The position numbers and the translations under genes were made by a program. From the NCBI GenBank assembly GCA_028023455.1, contig JAQFVV010012975.1, positions 62,001 to 126,000 of the forward strand: a stretch of DNA of 64,000 bases. Reading direction: 5' to 3'. This stretch comes from Epiperipatus broadwayi (lineage: Eukaryota > Onychophora > Udeonychophora > Euonychophora > Peripatidae). The notes under the pieces were generated by a model that saw only the letters and a list, made by a program, of their open reading frames with translations, searched no databases and was not told where the DNA came from. Numbering within the stretch: position 1 is the stretch's first letter; each line of letters opens with the position of its first letter. This document shows positions 1-12,680 of the stretch, piece after piece.

Positions 1-688
1 ATTCAAAACTATATTTAAAAACTTCAAATGAAGAATAATCAGAAAGTAAGATAATTTACATTATTATTAGTTTTATGAGTTGATTTATAAAGAAGTGCCT
101 TTTTTCCCAAAGAAAGGTTTATTGTTATAAAAGTTACAAAGAAAAGTTTATTGTTACAAAGGTATATAATTTAATGACATTCACTATGAGCAAGACAGTT
201 CTGTGTTAACAAATGCAACCATATAAATTAACATAATTAACGTAAACATGGGTATACAATGAATAATATCACTTTACATTTATCATTAAAACAAACATGT
301 ACATAGATTCCAAATAAGCATGGATACACACCAGGTACATATATTTAATTATTTAATTGTGGATGTCCCAATATCATTCATCTTCCACATGTTCCTTAAG
401 GTTCATTGATGAGCTAGTCTATTGTCTCTTTCCTTTATCACTGTGATGTTCTTGGTAACTATTCTCCATGGATCCATAATCTTACCAGGTAAAGTTATTT
501 AATTAGTTTATTGTGAACATTTTAATGTCAATCATTTTCCAAGTGTTGCTAAATTTCAACTGAGGAGTGAGTCTCATGTCTTTTTCATTTATTGCACTGA
601 TCTTCTTGGTGAATATCCATAGAGGGTCTGTGTGACTCATGTCAAAAAAAGCATACACCTTGTCAATGAAACACTGAACATTAAATAT

Positions 689-964
689 TCAGTGCTCCTT
701 ATTATCACAAATATCCCTGATTTGATGCCCTGCATTAGGGTCAATATTAAAGTATTTTTTTTTTATAAACTGCAAAAAACAGCATTCTACAGCTTTGCAA
801 ACTAACATACCTATCAAAATGTGTTTTATAGTCTTGTCCTTTCTTTGAAACAAATCACATATGTTACTAATAGATTTACAACCCCTATAAGATGTTAGGA
901 AATTCCATGTGGGCAGAGCATTGAGGTTAACTTTTACCAAGAAGTCAAAAAACATCAGCACCAA
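689..964 (-). pseudogene. LINE ORF2 C-terminal region fragment
   Basis: A 91-codon open stretch reads VKVNLNALPTWNFL, then CKSISNICDLFQRKDKTIKHIL. This is the shape of the region after the RT in L1/Tx1-like ORF2 proteins: LPT..., a Cys-x-x-Cys-like pair, then ETxxHxxxxC. The second Cys is replaced (CDLF) and the last Cys is missing, so the putative zinc-binding motif is broken. It lies downstream of the RT remnant in the same orientation, as expected for ORF2. Confidence 0.55.
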
Positions 965-1129
965 ACTCTACCATTTGAACTTTGTCAAGAAATTATAGAT
1001 AGTTATATTGAGTGTGGTACTGTCGAATACTGTGTTATCAAAACAGAGGTAATATGCATCCCAGTAATGAATTTTGGGGAATTGTGATTGATCCAGGATT
1101 AAGTTCATTCTTATTATTAGTGGTCATTT

Positions 1130-2300
1130 AGCCAAAAATTCTTAGTAGGAGGTGGAGTGTCAATGAGATGCACAACCTCTGGATGCACATTTTATAGGCA
1201 CAGGTTGTTATGTTTGGAATAGAAGTTGAAAGAATGCTGGTTCTGAAGAAACTGTAGTGAATGCAATTCCAGTCCATTTAATTTAGTAGGTCTCTGCACT
1301 TTTCTGAGGCTGATCACCACAGTCTGTCCCACCCACAGGAGCCTAGAACAAAGAGTTGATACCATGAATAAATTTCCCTATAAACTTCATAAATGGTTTA
1401 AAATAGGCAATACCCGGGTACAACAGAATGTTTAGGAGTGTTGGCTTAGCATATAATGATGTGTAAACCTTCTACAATTAGGATATTATTCTTTTAGCAG
1501 TGGTAAGGATAGTATTTTGAATCTCTCCAATGCCATTGGGAAGAGGTTAAAAGCAAAACCAAAAAACATTGGAGGCCTAGCAAAAAATGGGGAAAGAATG
1601 TTGCTCCTTCAGAACAGCCTCCATACCACTGATTTAGTGAAATTACATTATAGACCTCATTCACTTGACTGTTTGGACATGAGTCTCATAAACCCTGGGA
1701 TGTACTTATGATAAAGTAGGAATAAAGCCAGGACATTCATGTAAGCAATGATATTCAAGTGTTTTTAATGCTGGGATTAAAAGTCCAGGAAGACCCTGTT
1801 CAATTTAATTCAGAAAATAATTAACATATAGTATGAAAAAGAGGATGCTCAAAGGTGACCCTTGATAGATAGATTTGGTAGGAAGAAATAAGTTGGATGA
1901 TATTCCATTTAATAATATTCAAATCAGCCTATTTTTGAGAAGATTAGATATAATATTGATAACATCAGGGTGAAAGTCCAGCTCATTAAGCAGATATACA
2001 AGGTGTGGAATCCTAACAAAGTTAAAAGCCACCACAATAAGCCAAGATTTTCTATGCCACCTGGAGTACTCAACAATTAATTTGAAGAGGATAATTGCCT
2101 CTCATTTAAATGTTAATTTTGTGAACTGGAAAAAGAATATCAAAAATAGAATCTTATCCTGGAGTTTATCCTCAATTATCGACTCAATGATTTTAATTAT
2201 TAAAAGTGTCATGGAAATGGGGTGCAGATTCTCAAGAGGAGGATGAATTATTCCCCTCTTGAAAAAATGCACCATAGCAATTGAATTATTAGAAGGCCTG
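1130..2300 (-). pseudogene. LINE reverse transcriptase remnant
   Basis: Pieced across frames, the minus strand shows RT landmarks: a fingers motif resembling LENLHPISM near 2200; a motif A zone IVVAFNFVRIPHLVYLLNEL near 2000; a motif B zone YQGSPLSILFFILYV near 1850; and a motif C zone IIAYMNVLALF near 1735, where functional elements have AYADDVLAL. Further downstream LNGLELHSLQFL resembles the segment after the palm. The catalytic Asp pair is lost and there are several stops, so it is not active. Boundaries are those of visible similarity only. Confidence 0.6.
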
Positions 2301-2879
2301 AAGCCAGGAGCTTCATCATCCTATAAATTGTGGGTATATCAAAAGCTTCTAAGTACTTGAAAACAAATTTTGGATTACCATGAAGACCTGGATGAGTTTT
2401 GTCTGACACTGAGGCAATTTTAGATCGAATATCCACCTTAATAATGCCAGAATCCATCTCACAAGATTCATTATTAGCTTTATGTTCAGGTTGTAAATCT
2501 GCATCTGTCATTTTGCCCTGGTAATAGATTAATATTTAAGTCAACATGGGAATACCAGTATAGTTGTCATCACCCACATTGATAGCTGTTGGAGTTTTTG
2601 ATTTATTCTTTCAACCAAGAGCCCATCTAATATACCCCTTAGACTACACATGGGGCTTTGCAAAATAGAACTTTGCCTTATTGGTTGTCATATAATCAAT
2701 AAAAATGTGTTGAGTACTGAAAAACTGCTTATTCTTAATAGATTTCTGGACTCATCCAACATATGAAGTAATATCATAGTCTCTTTATTTTTCCTAGTGT
2801 AATAAGATATCTGCAATGACATGATGTTCAAAAATGCAAAACACCTCTCAGCCATAATCAGTGCAAGGTTATTAATGTT

Positions 2880-3652
2880 TTTTAAAATAAATAAGGGCCT
2901 CAGATATGATTACCTCTAGAGTCTGTGATTTAAGAAGTAATCTGATTGTGAGCATGGCCTGTTCACAGGACTGCAGAGGTAAATCATTTAAAAAAGAAAC
3001 CACAAGGACATAATTATCAGAGAAGGAGACTGGAATTAACACCAGATTTGTGTAGAAGTGCAGTTTGGGTGAATAAAAAAGTAAGTCTATTAAAGTGGAT
3101 AATTTTTGTATAAAATGAACATGCATAAGGTGGGGAAAAATCCAGTCAACACATCAAGCAAATATTAAGCAAATCCAAAAAATTTATGGTTAAATTCATC
3201 ATTTTTCACATTGAAATTACCTTGTAAGGATGTGAGAAAAGAGTTGGCATTCAGCACTATGTTAATTAACTAAATAGTATTGTAGATTAATGTGTATCTC
3301 ACTGGAGATAAAAGAAAATCACATACAAATTAAATAAGTTTATGTTTATTGTAGAGAAAATTTAATTGCTATACAAAAGGCATAATCTAAATCTATGAAC
3401 TGAAGAATGCTGAGGAATTAAAATTATAATGCTGTCTGAGGGATGGGTAGCAATAAAATAATGGAGAGATCCAATCTTGTGCAATTTTGCTACTATATAT
3501 GAAATAGTATTCATATGGAGCTTGGTTTCTGCAAAACAAAACAAAGTCAGAGAAAAGGTGCAGATCCAGTGAGCAATGGCAACAACTTTCTTCATGGAGT
3601 TTAGATCCCTCATATTGATTCCTGTAAATTTAAAAAAAATGCTACCAAACAA
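2880..3652 (-). pseudogene. LINE APE-type endonuclease remnant
   Basis: The N-terminal part (3652-3362) reads GINMRDLNSMKKVVAIAHWI, then LFCFAETKLH: the usual start of LINE endonucleases (N-x-R-G-L-N, then the catalytic Glu in CxQET). The C-terminal part (3126-2872) reads IDLLFYSPKL, then IPVSFSDNYVLVV, matching IDYIFVS...SDHxxV with the catalytic His changed to Asn. The two parts are in separate open stretches with decayed sequence between. It would have nicked target DNA for target-primed reverse transcription. Confidence 0.6.
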
Positions 3653-3699
3653 AAAACAATAAACCTATTATTTTCTGGAAGATCAGTACTCACTTGCAG

Positions 3700-5850
3700 T
3701 ATCAACAACAACTTAAAGCTAACAAGTCTCATCTATAATCATCTTCATAGTTGCCTCTTGAGCAGCCTTAACAAAGAAGAGTTCTCAATCCCATCTATGA
3801 ATGAGAGTTCCTGTTTGTTTGAACTTGGCAGCATCCTTGAGTTTCACAGGGTTTAATTTTTTCCTTATTTTTGTTTGTACTAAACTCACTTTCCAAGGTC
3901 CTCTTGCTAGAGTTGGACATATGCTTGGAATCCAGAGAATGTGAAAGAATTTATTTTTTTCTCATTCCTGGAGACTTTTATTTTTATTTTTCCACATTGC
4001 AATGTAGGTTCATCCATTATTGTGGAGTCTAAATCAGTATCTAACAGAATAATATTGTTTTATGTAGAAGCTAGATCTTGAACTAGTGAGAATGAAATAG
4101 GCTTTGAAACCTGTATGGTCATTTCATGATCTTCTAATACTTGAGTTTGAACAGGTTTTAAGATCTCCATCACTGATGTTTTTTACAACTTCAGCTGTCT
4201 AAACAATAAAAGGTCTGCAGATTAAAATTTCATATTTTGCTTTTCAGTAAGAAAACTAGCTTGTCTGCTATCTATAATACCCCCACTACATCGAAGAAAT
4301 TTTGTTATTTTGGATTACCGGTTGCAAACACTTAATGGGCATTCCTTCACCAAGTGAGTTCACAATTGGCACAATAAACACTGAGGTTATATTCCCCCCC
4401 CCAAATAAATAATAATGGGGGCTGACTCTGCACAATAAAGTGCCAGTATATTTGTGGGTTGTATACTTTTTATTAGTAGAAATGTAAAATTGGCTGTATT
4501 TGTGAGCACGGGTTTATTCACATGTTTTTTAAGGATTTACTCAAACATTTCTACCATCACATAGGATTTCAATAGTTTTTGCAAATTTTGTTTTTCAAAA
4601 TTTATATAACAATTTCATTTATGGCCCTGCAGTGTTGTGGGACTATCAATATCAACTGTTACAATCAGTGTATTGCTGCAAAATTGTAATGCCCTTTGCA
4701 TAATTCCCTTTTGTCAAATGTTCTTGCACTCAATAATGATGTACCTATTATTAGCATGATTTAGAATCTTGTAAATGTGATCCCATAATTTTTTTGCTGT
4801 CAGATAATTACAAAATTCTTTTGTAGGAAAGGGGAAAATTCTTTTTTATTTCATTACTGCTAAGATAATAGACTTCTGAATATAGTAATTATGAAAGGAA
4901 ACTCACAATTGGTGTGAAATTGTTTGATTACATTCATTGATAATTTCACTAATCTGCACACCATGCATATCTATATCAGAAAAAAATCTCATCAGTAAAC
5001 ATTATTTGTTCTTGATCTACTGCATCTTCATTATAGATATTTGACCAATATGGATGAAAAACACTGGTGCTGTTTGTGAAATTGGTAGTCTTATGTGATT
5101 GTACAACATTAGCATATGAAGTATGTACAGTTTTTTTTTCTGTGCAAGATCTTGCACCCCCTTAGAATTCACTACTTTAGAAGTTTTTCCATTTGGTATA
5201 TTAAAGATAAACAAATGTTTATTAATGTTTATTTGTCCTAGCACTAACAACATTATTTTGAAGATAATTTGGAAATTCCTCTGAACTGATTCCTTTTTCA
5301 ACCTCTTCAGATTTTTTGGAAGACTCCTTAAAATTCAGAATACTTTTTGTGGAAGTTCTATTTATGTCAAAATCTCTTTTTTTTTTTTCAAATCTTTTGA
5401 GCCAAAAGCTGATTTTTTAAAAAGTAGTTATGATTTTCTTAAGTCTTTCTGGTTTAAAAACATTAATAACACTATTATTTTGTAAAATCCCAATATCTAA
5501 ATTTGCAAAAGTGTCTCCCACCACTTTATTTTCAGGAGAATCTTTTACAAATTTTGTGTCAACATTTATTGGTTCCTGTTTATTATTAGGGTCAATGATT
5601 TCATTGATAGAAGTGATTAGATTTGATTCTCTATCTTTTTATCTTCTGAGATATTCTTGTAATTCTAGAATTTTCAGTAGCATCCATGTTTTTTTCTAAG
5701 TTTTGTCTGTTATAATTTGAAACTTTTGATAACTCTGAGCTAGGTCCAACTGAGCTTATCTTTTGACAGTAGAGCCAAAATTAAATAAAGACTTAAAACT
5801 TTTTGGTTTTAAAATGAAAATTGCACTAACTTTCTAGTAACAGCAGACAA
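3700..5850 (-). pseudogene. Probable LINE ORF1 remnant with zinc knuckle
   Basis: Upstream of the endonuclease on the same strand, around 4330-4375, a piece reads VYCANCELTW and, one frame over, VKECPLSVC. Together these resemble one CCHC knuckle (CxxCxxxGHxxxxC) interrupted by a frameshift. Such knuckles are usual in the ORF1 nucleic-acid-binding protein of Tx1-like LINEs. The rest of the region has only short open stretches. The ORF1 call depends mostly on position and on this motif. Confidence 0.4.
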
Positions 5851-5992
5851 AAGTACCAGCTAGACAGAGCAGAAGTGTCATTTTAACAACCAGTATATAG
5901 AACTCAACAAAAAAATATGTATCAGTTCTTCCAAACCAGGGCAAACTGGCTGAGACACACCATTACATAATGTCCCTAATGCCTCACTTTTA

Positions 5993-6234
<242 letters not shown>

Positions 6235-6239
6235 GCTTA

Positions 6240-8600
6240 CTTTTTTTTAAAAAACGGAAACGTCTACAAAATTGCAAACATTCGTTTAAAAATGGATTCT
6301 GTTCTATAAAAAATAAATTGATATTATTGCCTAACAATATTTTAAAAATTGTTGACTGAATATTTCTGAGTTTTTATGTATATTTGAAATGTGCATTTCA
6401 AAAGTAACTACTTTTTATTAATCATAAATGGTTTTATATTAGCCTTCCTATTTTGATTTAAAACTTCAATAATGAAATTAAATTTCATCTGATTAAAAGA
6501 ACAACTATATATATATATACAGAGGGAGTGATCAGAGATGTAAATGTAATTGTATTTTTTTTTTGAGTAAAAAGCATGCTCTCTCTATATATATATATGT
6601 GTGTAGAGAGAGAGGGAGAGAGGGCGGAAGATACTGATAAAAGCAAAACAGAAAATTGAAATATATACATATGAGTTAAAAGTACTTATACCCCGGGAAC
6701 TATTTATAAATAACACTCCTATGTCGAAACACATAAAGAATAGAATTGTTGCATGAGTGTTGTATATTAAGCTCTGGAGATATAATTACCCTTGTTTAAA
6801 CTATACGTCAGTGTATTGGTATTAAAAGTTTTTAACACGGATGAACCCGCAAAATATGTATTTTATATATATATATTGTAATTGGCATATGTTACATATT
6901 ACCGAACTTCATCAAAAACAAAAACCATAAAAAAAAAGAATTTACTTAAGTGTTAGTAAACATATGTTTAAAAAAAAATACTGAATCCCACATTTCTACA
7001 TCATACAAGAATGCGCGTCCCCCATCAACAGTTCCTAATTTCCTTACTTTTTTCGTTATAACTCAATCTCCCCAACAATTACTTTTCTGTGTTATATTTT
7101 ATCAGTTTCCTTACCTGCGTGTATGGGCATATTTTACTTTCTGGCAGTATTTTTACATTACGTTCAAATTTATAACTTCAATAAAAAAAAAAATAAAAAA
7201 ATAAAAAAACTTATTTTTTTACTGGCACAATTTCTTTGTCATATCTTATCAATGCAAATGAACAAAATAAATATTTCTTTAAAATGACTTTGAGATAATG
7301 TAAAGTATGTTTACCTCTTCTACAAAACCATATATAAAAATCCTTTTAAAAAGTATCACATTATCTAAACATTTTCCATCTCCAATGCAATGAAAGTAGG
7401 GCATCCAAAAAAATGAATATATTGTTGTTTTTTAATGATCTTTCGTTTGTATTTTTTAAAATTTTAAGGAGAACTCAAATAAAATATTTCTAATATATTT
7501 ATATTACTTTAATAGAGTTCTCAAGTTCCATTGCTATACAATTAGATAAAATAACAGCTCTATATACAAATAACATAGTTGCAGTAATTATTTCTCTGTA
7601 ATGAAATAATATGTCTTTTAACTTATTACAAGAAGTAGCATATTGTAGATTGTGTTTTACCTCAACTTCTAAATCCATTTTTTTCTACTTACATAAGCAC
7701 CAAGGTATTTAAATTTGTTTATGTTAGATCTCACCTTGTCTGCAGAAGTAGATTAGTCCAGATTTCTTTCTTATCATATTGGGACTGAGCATTCATTGCT
7801 GCTAACCAATGTGTAAATAGATAGATAAAACACAGCCAATGTTTAATATAGTTAAAAGGGAATGATACTCTCTGAAATCAATTACTGTCAGTAAGGTTAA
7901 CAATCTGGTAATAAATAGACAGCTTTTTTGGAGGTGAGAGAATGTCTGACTAACCTAAACAACAAATGCACTCTCAATTAAAACCACTGCTAACAGTGAA
8001 CATTTCTATTATAGTCATTATCCTATATGTCTACACAATAAGGCAAATTTACAATAGGGCTGGAAGCTGCCAAGACTAGAATTGATTTGAGGCAAGCTGT
8101 CTATTACAGGCAGAAGAGTCACTGGACAAATTCGTGAGACAATCTATTACATACAGCTTGAAATGAATCCACTCATTCAGGCATGTTTGTTCCTGCATTA
8201 ACTAAGTTTATATATATGGAATTATATTTATTGGTTATATATTATGTAAATATATTTCATATTAGTCAATCATATTAATTGAATTTTGAAAGGTCATATT
8301 TTTCATAATTGTCAGTGTGAGTCTGGAATTTAGAATAAACACAACAGTTTACATTCCCAAGATAATCTTCCAAGGTGAAATTTGCTGAAAAGTTTTCTTC
8401 AGTCATTGGCTATGGTAAATTTTAAAATTTTTTGATTATTTAATATTAAATCAAAATATTTAAATGTTGCATTAAAGTAATATTTAAATGTTGCATTAAA
8501 ACATTTAAATGCATTCCTTAATTTATTTTTTGAACTTATAAAAATAATACAACGTTGTAATTCAAATCTAAATTGAAAACTTTGCGTGTGAAAATATATT
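6240..8600. other. AT-rich stretch without recognisable gene
   Basis: Only short chance ORFs, (TA)n and poly-A/T runs are seen. A small direct duplication of about 22 bp (TATTTAAATGTTGCATTAAA) lies near 8457-8500. Confidence 0.6.
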
Positions 8601-8614
8601 TGTAAAATAATTTA

Positions 8615-8849
8615 GGCACTATTGCACCTGACCACAAAGCCACTTTTTACTTAAAAACAATAAAATCTATTATTCTGCAAGCGCTCAAAGAAATGGAGTA
8701 ATTAACCTTTGAACTTTGCATTAATTTGCATATAATTACGTCAATCAGAACTATGAAGATGAGAGCATGTCTCTTGAAAGCGCTTGCAGAATAATAGATT
8801 TTATTGTTTTTAAGTAAAAAGTAGCTTTGCAATCAGGTACAATAGCGCC
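8615..8849. mobile_element. MITE with ~75-bp terminal inverted repeats
   Basis: The left arm starts GGCACTATTGCACCTGA. The right arm is its near-perfect reverse complement, ending TCAGGTACAATAGCGCC. The arms match for about 75 bp around an unrelated centre of about 80 bp. TA dinucleotides flank both ends (8613-8614 and 8850-8851), as in Tc1/mariner-type target duplications. There is no transposase ORF, so it would be non-autonomous. The inverted repeat is plain; the superfamily is inference. Confidence 0.75.
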
Positions 8850-8859
8850 TATATTATTT

Positions 8860-9744
8860 TAGAAAAATAATACAATTATCAACATACTTCAAATCCAGAA
8901 TGCAATAAATTTTTGCTTTTGCTTTTAAGTACTTCAAAATTCTATTTTCTGGAAGTGCTATAAGATTAATGATCTTCATTGGACAAACAATTAATTTTAA
9001 ACCAAACAATAAACCTATTTTATAAACTGAGTTAAATGCCTTAATTCAATCAATAGCAGTAATATATAATTCCCACTTTTGTTCTCAATATTTTTATTTG
9101 ACTGATAAAAAAATTATATCTATGGTAATATTGATTCTCTAAAATCATTTAAGCCTAATGTAATTATTCACTAGAAGTGAAAGCAAAATGTTCAAAATTA
9201 TTTAATATTTTTTTCTGTAATAACTTATAAATATAAAATATAAAATAATTATTGTTTATATGGTTTATTCTTTTTCTTTTAAAAAATCAAAATAATAGAA
9301 GCATTTTAATGATCATGTTGCTTAATTAAAAGGAGTACATATATTTCTAAAAAAAATATGTTTTTTTTTTTTAATGTAATATCAGTACTTTGGTATTATT
9401 TCTGCTATGACATGTTACTCTGGTGAAGTTTGTGTCTGGTAATATTTATTCAAAGTTTATGTTATGAGGACAGGATAACCAAGAATCCTAATATGACTAA
9501 TTCGTATCAAACAAACTGATTCTTTCTATTTTAAAAGATATTAAATGATTCCCTCTGCCATAGTGACCCCCCCCACAATTTAATACATTTCTCACAACAT
9601 TTGTAAGTAATACAATTTTATATTTAAAAATACATTTGCTTTATACATTTGTGTTTTTTTTTTTTTTTTTTTAGTAAAACTTTGTGATTTTTTTTTTAAA
9701 TATTTAAAATATAATCTTAAACTTGCAGCAAATGAACATATATG
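8860..9744. other. AT-rich stretch without recognisable gene
   Basis: Nothing is recognised beyond poly-T runs (near 9360 and 9655) and a C8 run near 9570. Confidence 0.5.
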
Positions 9745-9750
9745 CCAAGA

Positions 9751-9830
9751 GTTGGTGGCCGAGTGGTTAGCACAGCCGCCTTACAAGCCGTTGTTCTGGG
9801 GTTCACTTCCTGGCCGACACTTTGACACAT
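9751..9830 (+). mobile_element. tRNA-derived SINE head
   Basis: Pol III A box TGGCCGAGTGG at 9756-9766 and B box GGTTCACTTCC at 9800-9810 are spaced as in a tRNA. The anticodon-like loop CTTACAA resembles tRNA-Val. The anticodon stem has a mismatch and no clean acceptor stem is seen, so it is not a functional tRNA gene. It runs into a short (TA)n. Confidence 0.55.
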
Positions 9831-9850
9831 TAATATATATATATATATAT

Positions 9851-11068
9851 TTGTAAATATGTAAAAAAAATATATCAGTAAATTTTTTTATATTTGTGTT
9901 TTTTTTGCTAAATATTATATACATTTAACTGTGGAAAGTTGTTATATTTGTGGGAGGTTTGAAAAAAATATAAGGTTAGACTTATAGATTGACATTTTTT
10001 TAGGTTAAAAAAGTAACGGAAATCTAAAACTTTGTTACAACTCATCATTTAAAAAATGTTTCAGGGTTCTTTTTTTATATTTCTCCATTTTCCCATAATA
10101 AAAATATAATTGGAAAATACAGTTTTTTTTTAGATTTGAAGTTTGCTAATACACATTTGAATATGAAAGGTGAAAAAAAACTGTAGTATGCCTAAAGGAA
10201 GAAGAATGACTTTGATGGCACATACCAAAACAGCACAACTCACAAATACTTGTTGTCTTTAGTAACTTTTTTTCCATAATGAATATCTGTCTACATTATA
10301 TTTTTAGATTTGAACTTCCATATTATATGTGCTATGACATATTATTCCCAGTGATGTATTATTGTAAGTTTGCAATATGTTTAAAATAATCGTCCAACAG
10401 GACCTGCAGATAAATTTAATCTATTAAGTTTGTCTGCACAGTTCTTGGAGTAGTTATTGTAATATGTTATCAGAGTAATACATCATAGAAAAAATAATAC
10501 CAAAGTACATCTTATCACTACCATATTTTAAAATTCTCCAGATAACTTATCAGAACTGATCTTTTCCAAATTACAAAAGATTGGTATCATTTCACTAAGA
10601 TGAATATTTTTGTTTAAACCCAAATGAGTAAATAGGCTGAACATATCAATAAATGTTGACACTTCAATTTTTGTATCATCTTTTTAAAGACAATCAAAAT
10701 ACTTTTTGCATATGAACTTCATAACATTTTTTAAATGATTTTTTTTACTTCTATATTAATATTTCTGAATACTGCTAAATTTTATCTTTTTTATTAGAAT
10801 TTATCAGTGAGCAATTAAAAATTATATGTATAATGCTTCAATACCTTTAATGCACTTTTTGTTTAACAATTACTAATCCCATTTTCAAACTTTTTATATC
10901 AAACTCAATAGATGTTTTTGTTATATTCAGAAATAACAAAACCCATTGTAAAAATATTAATAACTTTTGGCATTATTGCCTCTGAAACACTGTGAATTAC
11001 TTGAACATTCTATGTGATTTCCTCTTCTAATAATTTATATATAACTTATGTCATACAAATTGTTTTAT

Positions 11069-11072
<4 letters not shown>
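9851..11072. other. AT-rich stretch without recognisable gene
   Basis: No motif-bearing ORF. Nothing recognised. Confidence 0.5.
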
Positions 11073-11117
<45 letters not shown>

Positions 11118-11123
11118 TATATA

Positions 11124-11157
<34 letters not shown>
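11073..11157. repeat. (TA)n array
   Basis: About 85 bp of TA repeats with small interruptions. It abuts the outer end of the minus-strand PLE copy. Confidence 0.97.
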
Positions 11158-11160
<3 letters not shown>

Positions 11161-12077
11161 TAATTCAAACAAATATATTTAATACAGTATTCAAAATTAA
11201 ATAATATATTCTTTACCAGAAGTACTTTCAATTGTTTCACTGACAATCTTTTTCAACTGTTAATACAAACGTACAAAAAATAAAAACTTGTATTACCCAT
11301 CATTCAATCTATTCAAATTTCCCACAATTCTGTTGTCTTTATATTTGCCGATTGTTTATTCATCAAACCACCTCTATTCCTAGATATCATCATTGCCTCT
11401 TTAATTTTACGTTTTTCACTACACCTTTCAATTTGAATAATTTTTATATCTCTATTATTAAATTTAAAACCATAATTACATGTTTTATTATGATCAAATA
11501 TAATTGATGGAGTATTCATATTTACTGAAGATATATTTTCTTTCTGTACACGTTTATATAATGTCTTATGATCATTATATCGTTTTTGTAATGTACATTT
11601 GGATTCCCCTATATATTTTATTCCACAACCACATTCCAACATATATATAACAGAACTTAATTCAAACTTAGAAATCTTGGCTTTGGAGTTATTTATCATA
11701 TCATTTATATTATTTGAAGAGAAAAAAGAAATTCTACACAAACCACTAAAAAGTTTATAAATTAATTTAGCTTGTTGATTAGATATAAAAGGAATAGAAA
11801 TCCATTTATCACTTTTTAATTTACTTAATATTTTCTTATTATTACTCTTATTTTGATTATATTTTGTAATTGTATTATAAATAATATTCCTTCCATAACC
11901 AACATTCAACATATCAGTAATATAAACATTAATATTTTCAATTTTATCACTAATAAATTTGCACAAATAATCATTTCTAAATAAAAATGACTTCAAACCA
12001 GCTAATTTATGACTTATATGAACTTTAGAATTATATGGAATATAACCCCTAATTTCAACAGGCTTTAAAATCATATT
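11158..12077 (-). mobile_element. 5'-truncated PLE, minus arm of a palindrome
   Basis: A PLE 3' part lying head-to-head with a second copy that starts at 12078. The first ~520 bp (11157-11675) are the inverted repeat of 12078-12597. The inner 402 bp (11676-12077) occur only in this copy. Its outer end runs directly into (TA)n, without the short tail that follows the plus copy. Confidence 0.85.
11313..12074 (-). pseudogene. PLE C-terminal fragment: RT thumb plus GIY-YIG endonuclease
   Basis: A 253-codon open frame on the minus strand. It begins after the RT catalytic motifs and covers the thumb-like region (ILKPVEIRGYIPYNSKV, then HKLAGLKSFLFRND) and the GIY-YIG endonuclease (ECGCGIKYIGESKCTLQKR, then ERCSEKRKIKEAMMI and LMNKQSANIKTTELWE). 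YIG, the Arg, His (NDHK), the Glu of KEAM and the Asn of MNKQ are all present. It lacks RT motifs A-C, so it cannot act alone. The reading frame is undamaged, so the insertion is young or under-diverged. Confidence 0.85.
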
Positions 12078-12633
12078 ATTTCTAAGTTTGAATTAAGTTC
12101 TGTTATATATATGTTGGAATGTGGTTGTGGAATAAAATATATAGGGGAATCCAAATGTACATTACAAAAACGATATAATGATCATAAGACATTATATAAA
12201 CGTGTACAGAAAGAAAATATATCTTCAGTAAATATGAATACTCCATCAATTATATTTGATCATAATAAAACATGTAATTATGGTTTTAAATTTAATAATA
12301 GAGATATAAAAATTATTCAAATTGAAAGGTGTAGTGAAAAACGTAAAATTAAAGAGGCAATGATGATATCTAGGAATAGAGGTGGTTTGATGAATAAACA
12401 ATCGGCAAATATAAAGACAACAGAATTGTGGGAAATTTGAATAGATTGAATGATGGGTAATACAAGTTTTTATTTTTTGTACGTTTGTATTAACAGTTGA
12501 AAAAGATTGTCAGTGAAACAATTGAAAGTACTTCTGGTAAAGAATATATTATTTAATTTTGAATACTGTATTAAATATATTTGTTTGAATTATTATTATA
12601 TAATTTAAAAATACAGACATTTATTGGTTGTAG

Positions 12634-12634
<1 letters not shown>
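12078..12634 (+). mobile_element. 5'-truncated PLE, plus arm of a palindrome
   Basis: A reverse-complement partner of 11157-11675, followed by a tail containing ATACAGACATT and then (TA)n. That tail motif also occurs at the 3' ends of the PLEs at 39.4 and 43.6 kb, so it probably marks the true PLE 3' end. Confidence 0.85.
12111..12440 (+). pseudogene. PLE GIY-YIG endonuclease fragment
   Basis: 109 codons identical in protein to the C-terminal part of the minus-strand copy (11313-12074). They carry the full GIY-YIG core (KYIGESKCTLQKR, KEAMMI, MNKQ). The RT is absent. The first codon shown is simply the first Met of the fragment, not a true start. Confidence 0.85.

Positions 12635-12677
<43 letters not shown>
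12635..12677. repeat. (TA)n array
   Basis: 43 bp of TA repeats between the PLE tail and the block starting TGTAACCGG. Confidence 0.97.

Positions 12678-12680
<3 letters not shown>

Larger units (their letters stand above)
350..5985 (-). mobile_element. Decayed L1/Tx1-like non-LTR retrotransposon
   Basis: Reading the minus strand from about 5.9 kb down to 0.35 kb gives, in order, a zinc-knuckle ORF1 remnant, an APE-type endonuclease, a reverse transcriptase and a C-terminal region: the order of a two-ORF LINE. Every domain is broken by stops and frameshifts, so it is an old copy. The L1/Tx1 assignment rests on the style of the RT and C-terminal region and is less sure than the LINE call. The 5' side ends close to a (TATC)n array. 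The 3' end is not defined and may lie left of the window. Both outer limits are approximate. Confidence 0.7.

Noticed and set aside
9751-9830. Functional tRNA gene
   Set aside because: Mismatched anticodon stem and no clean acceptor stem; better explained as a SINE head.
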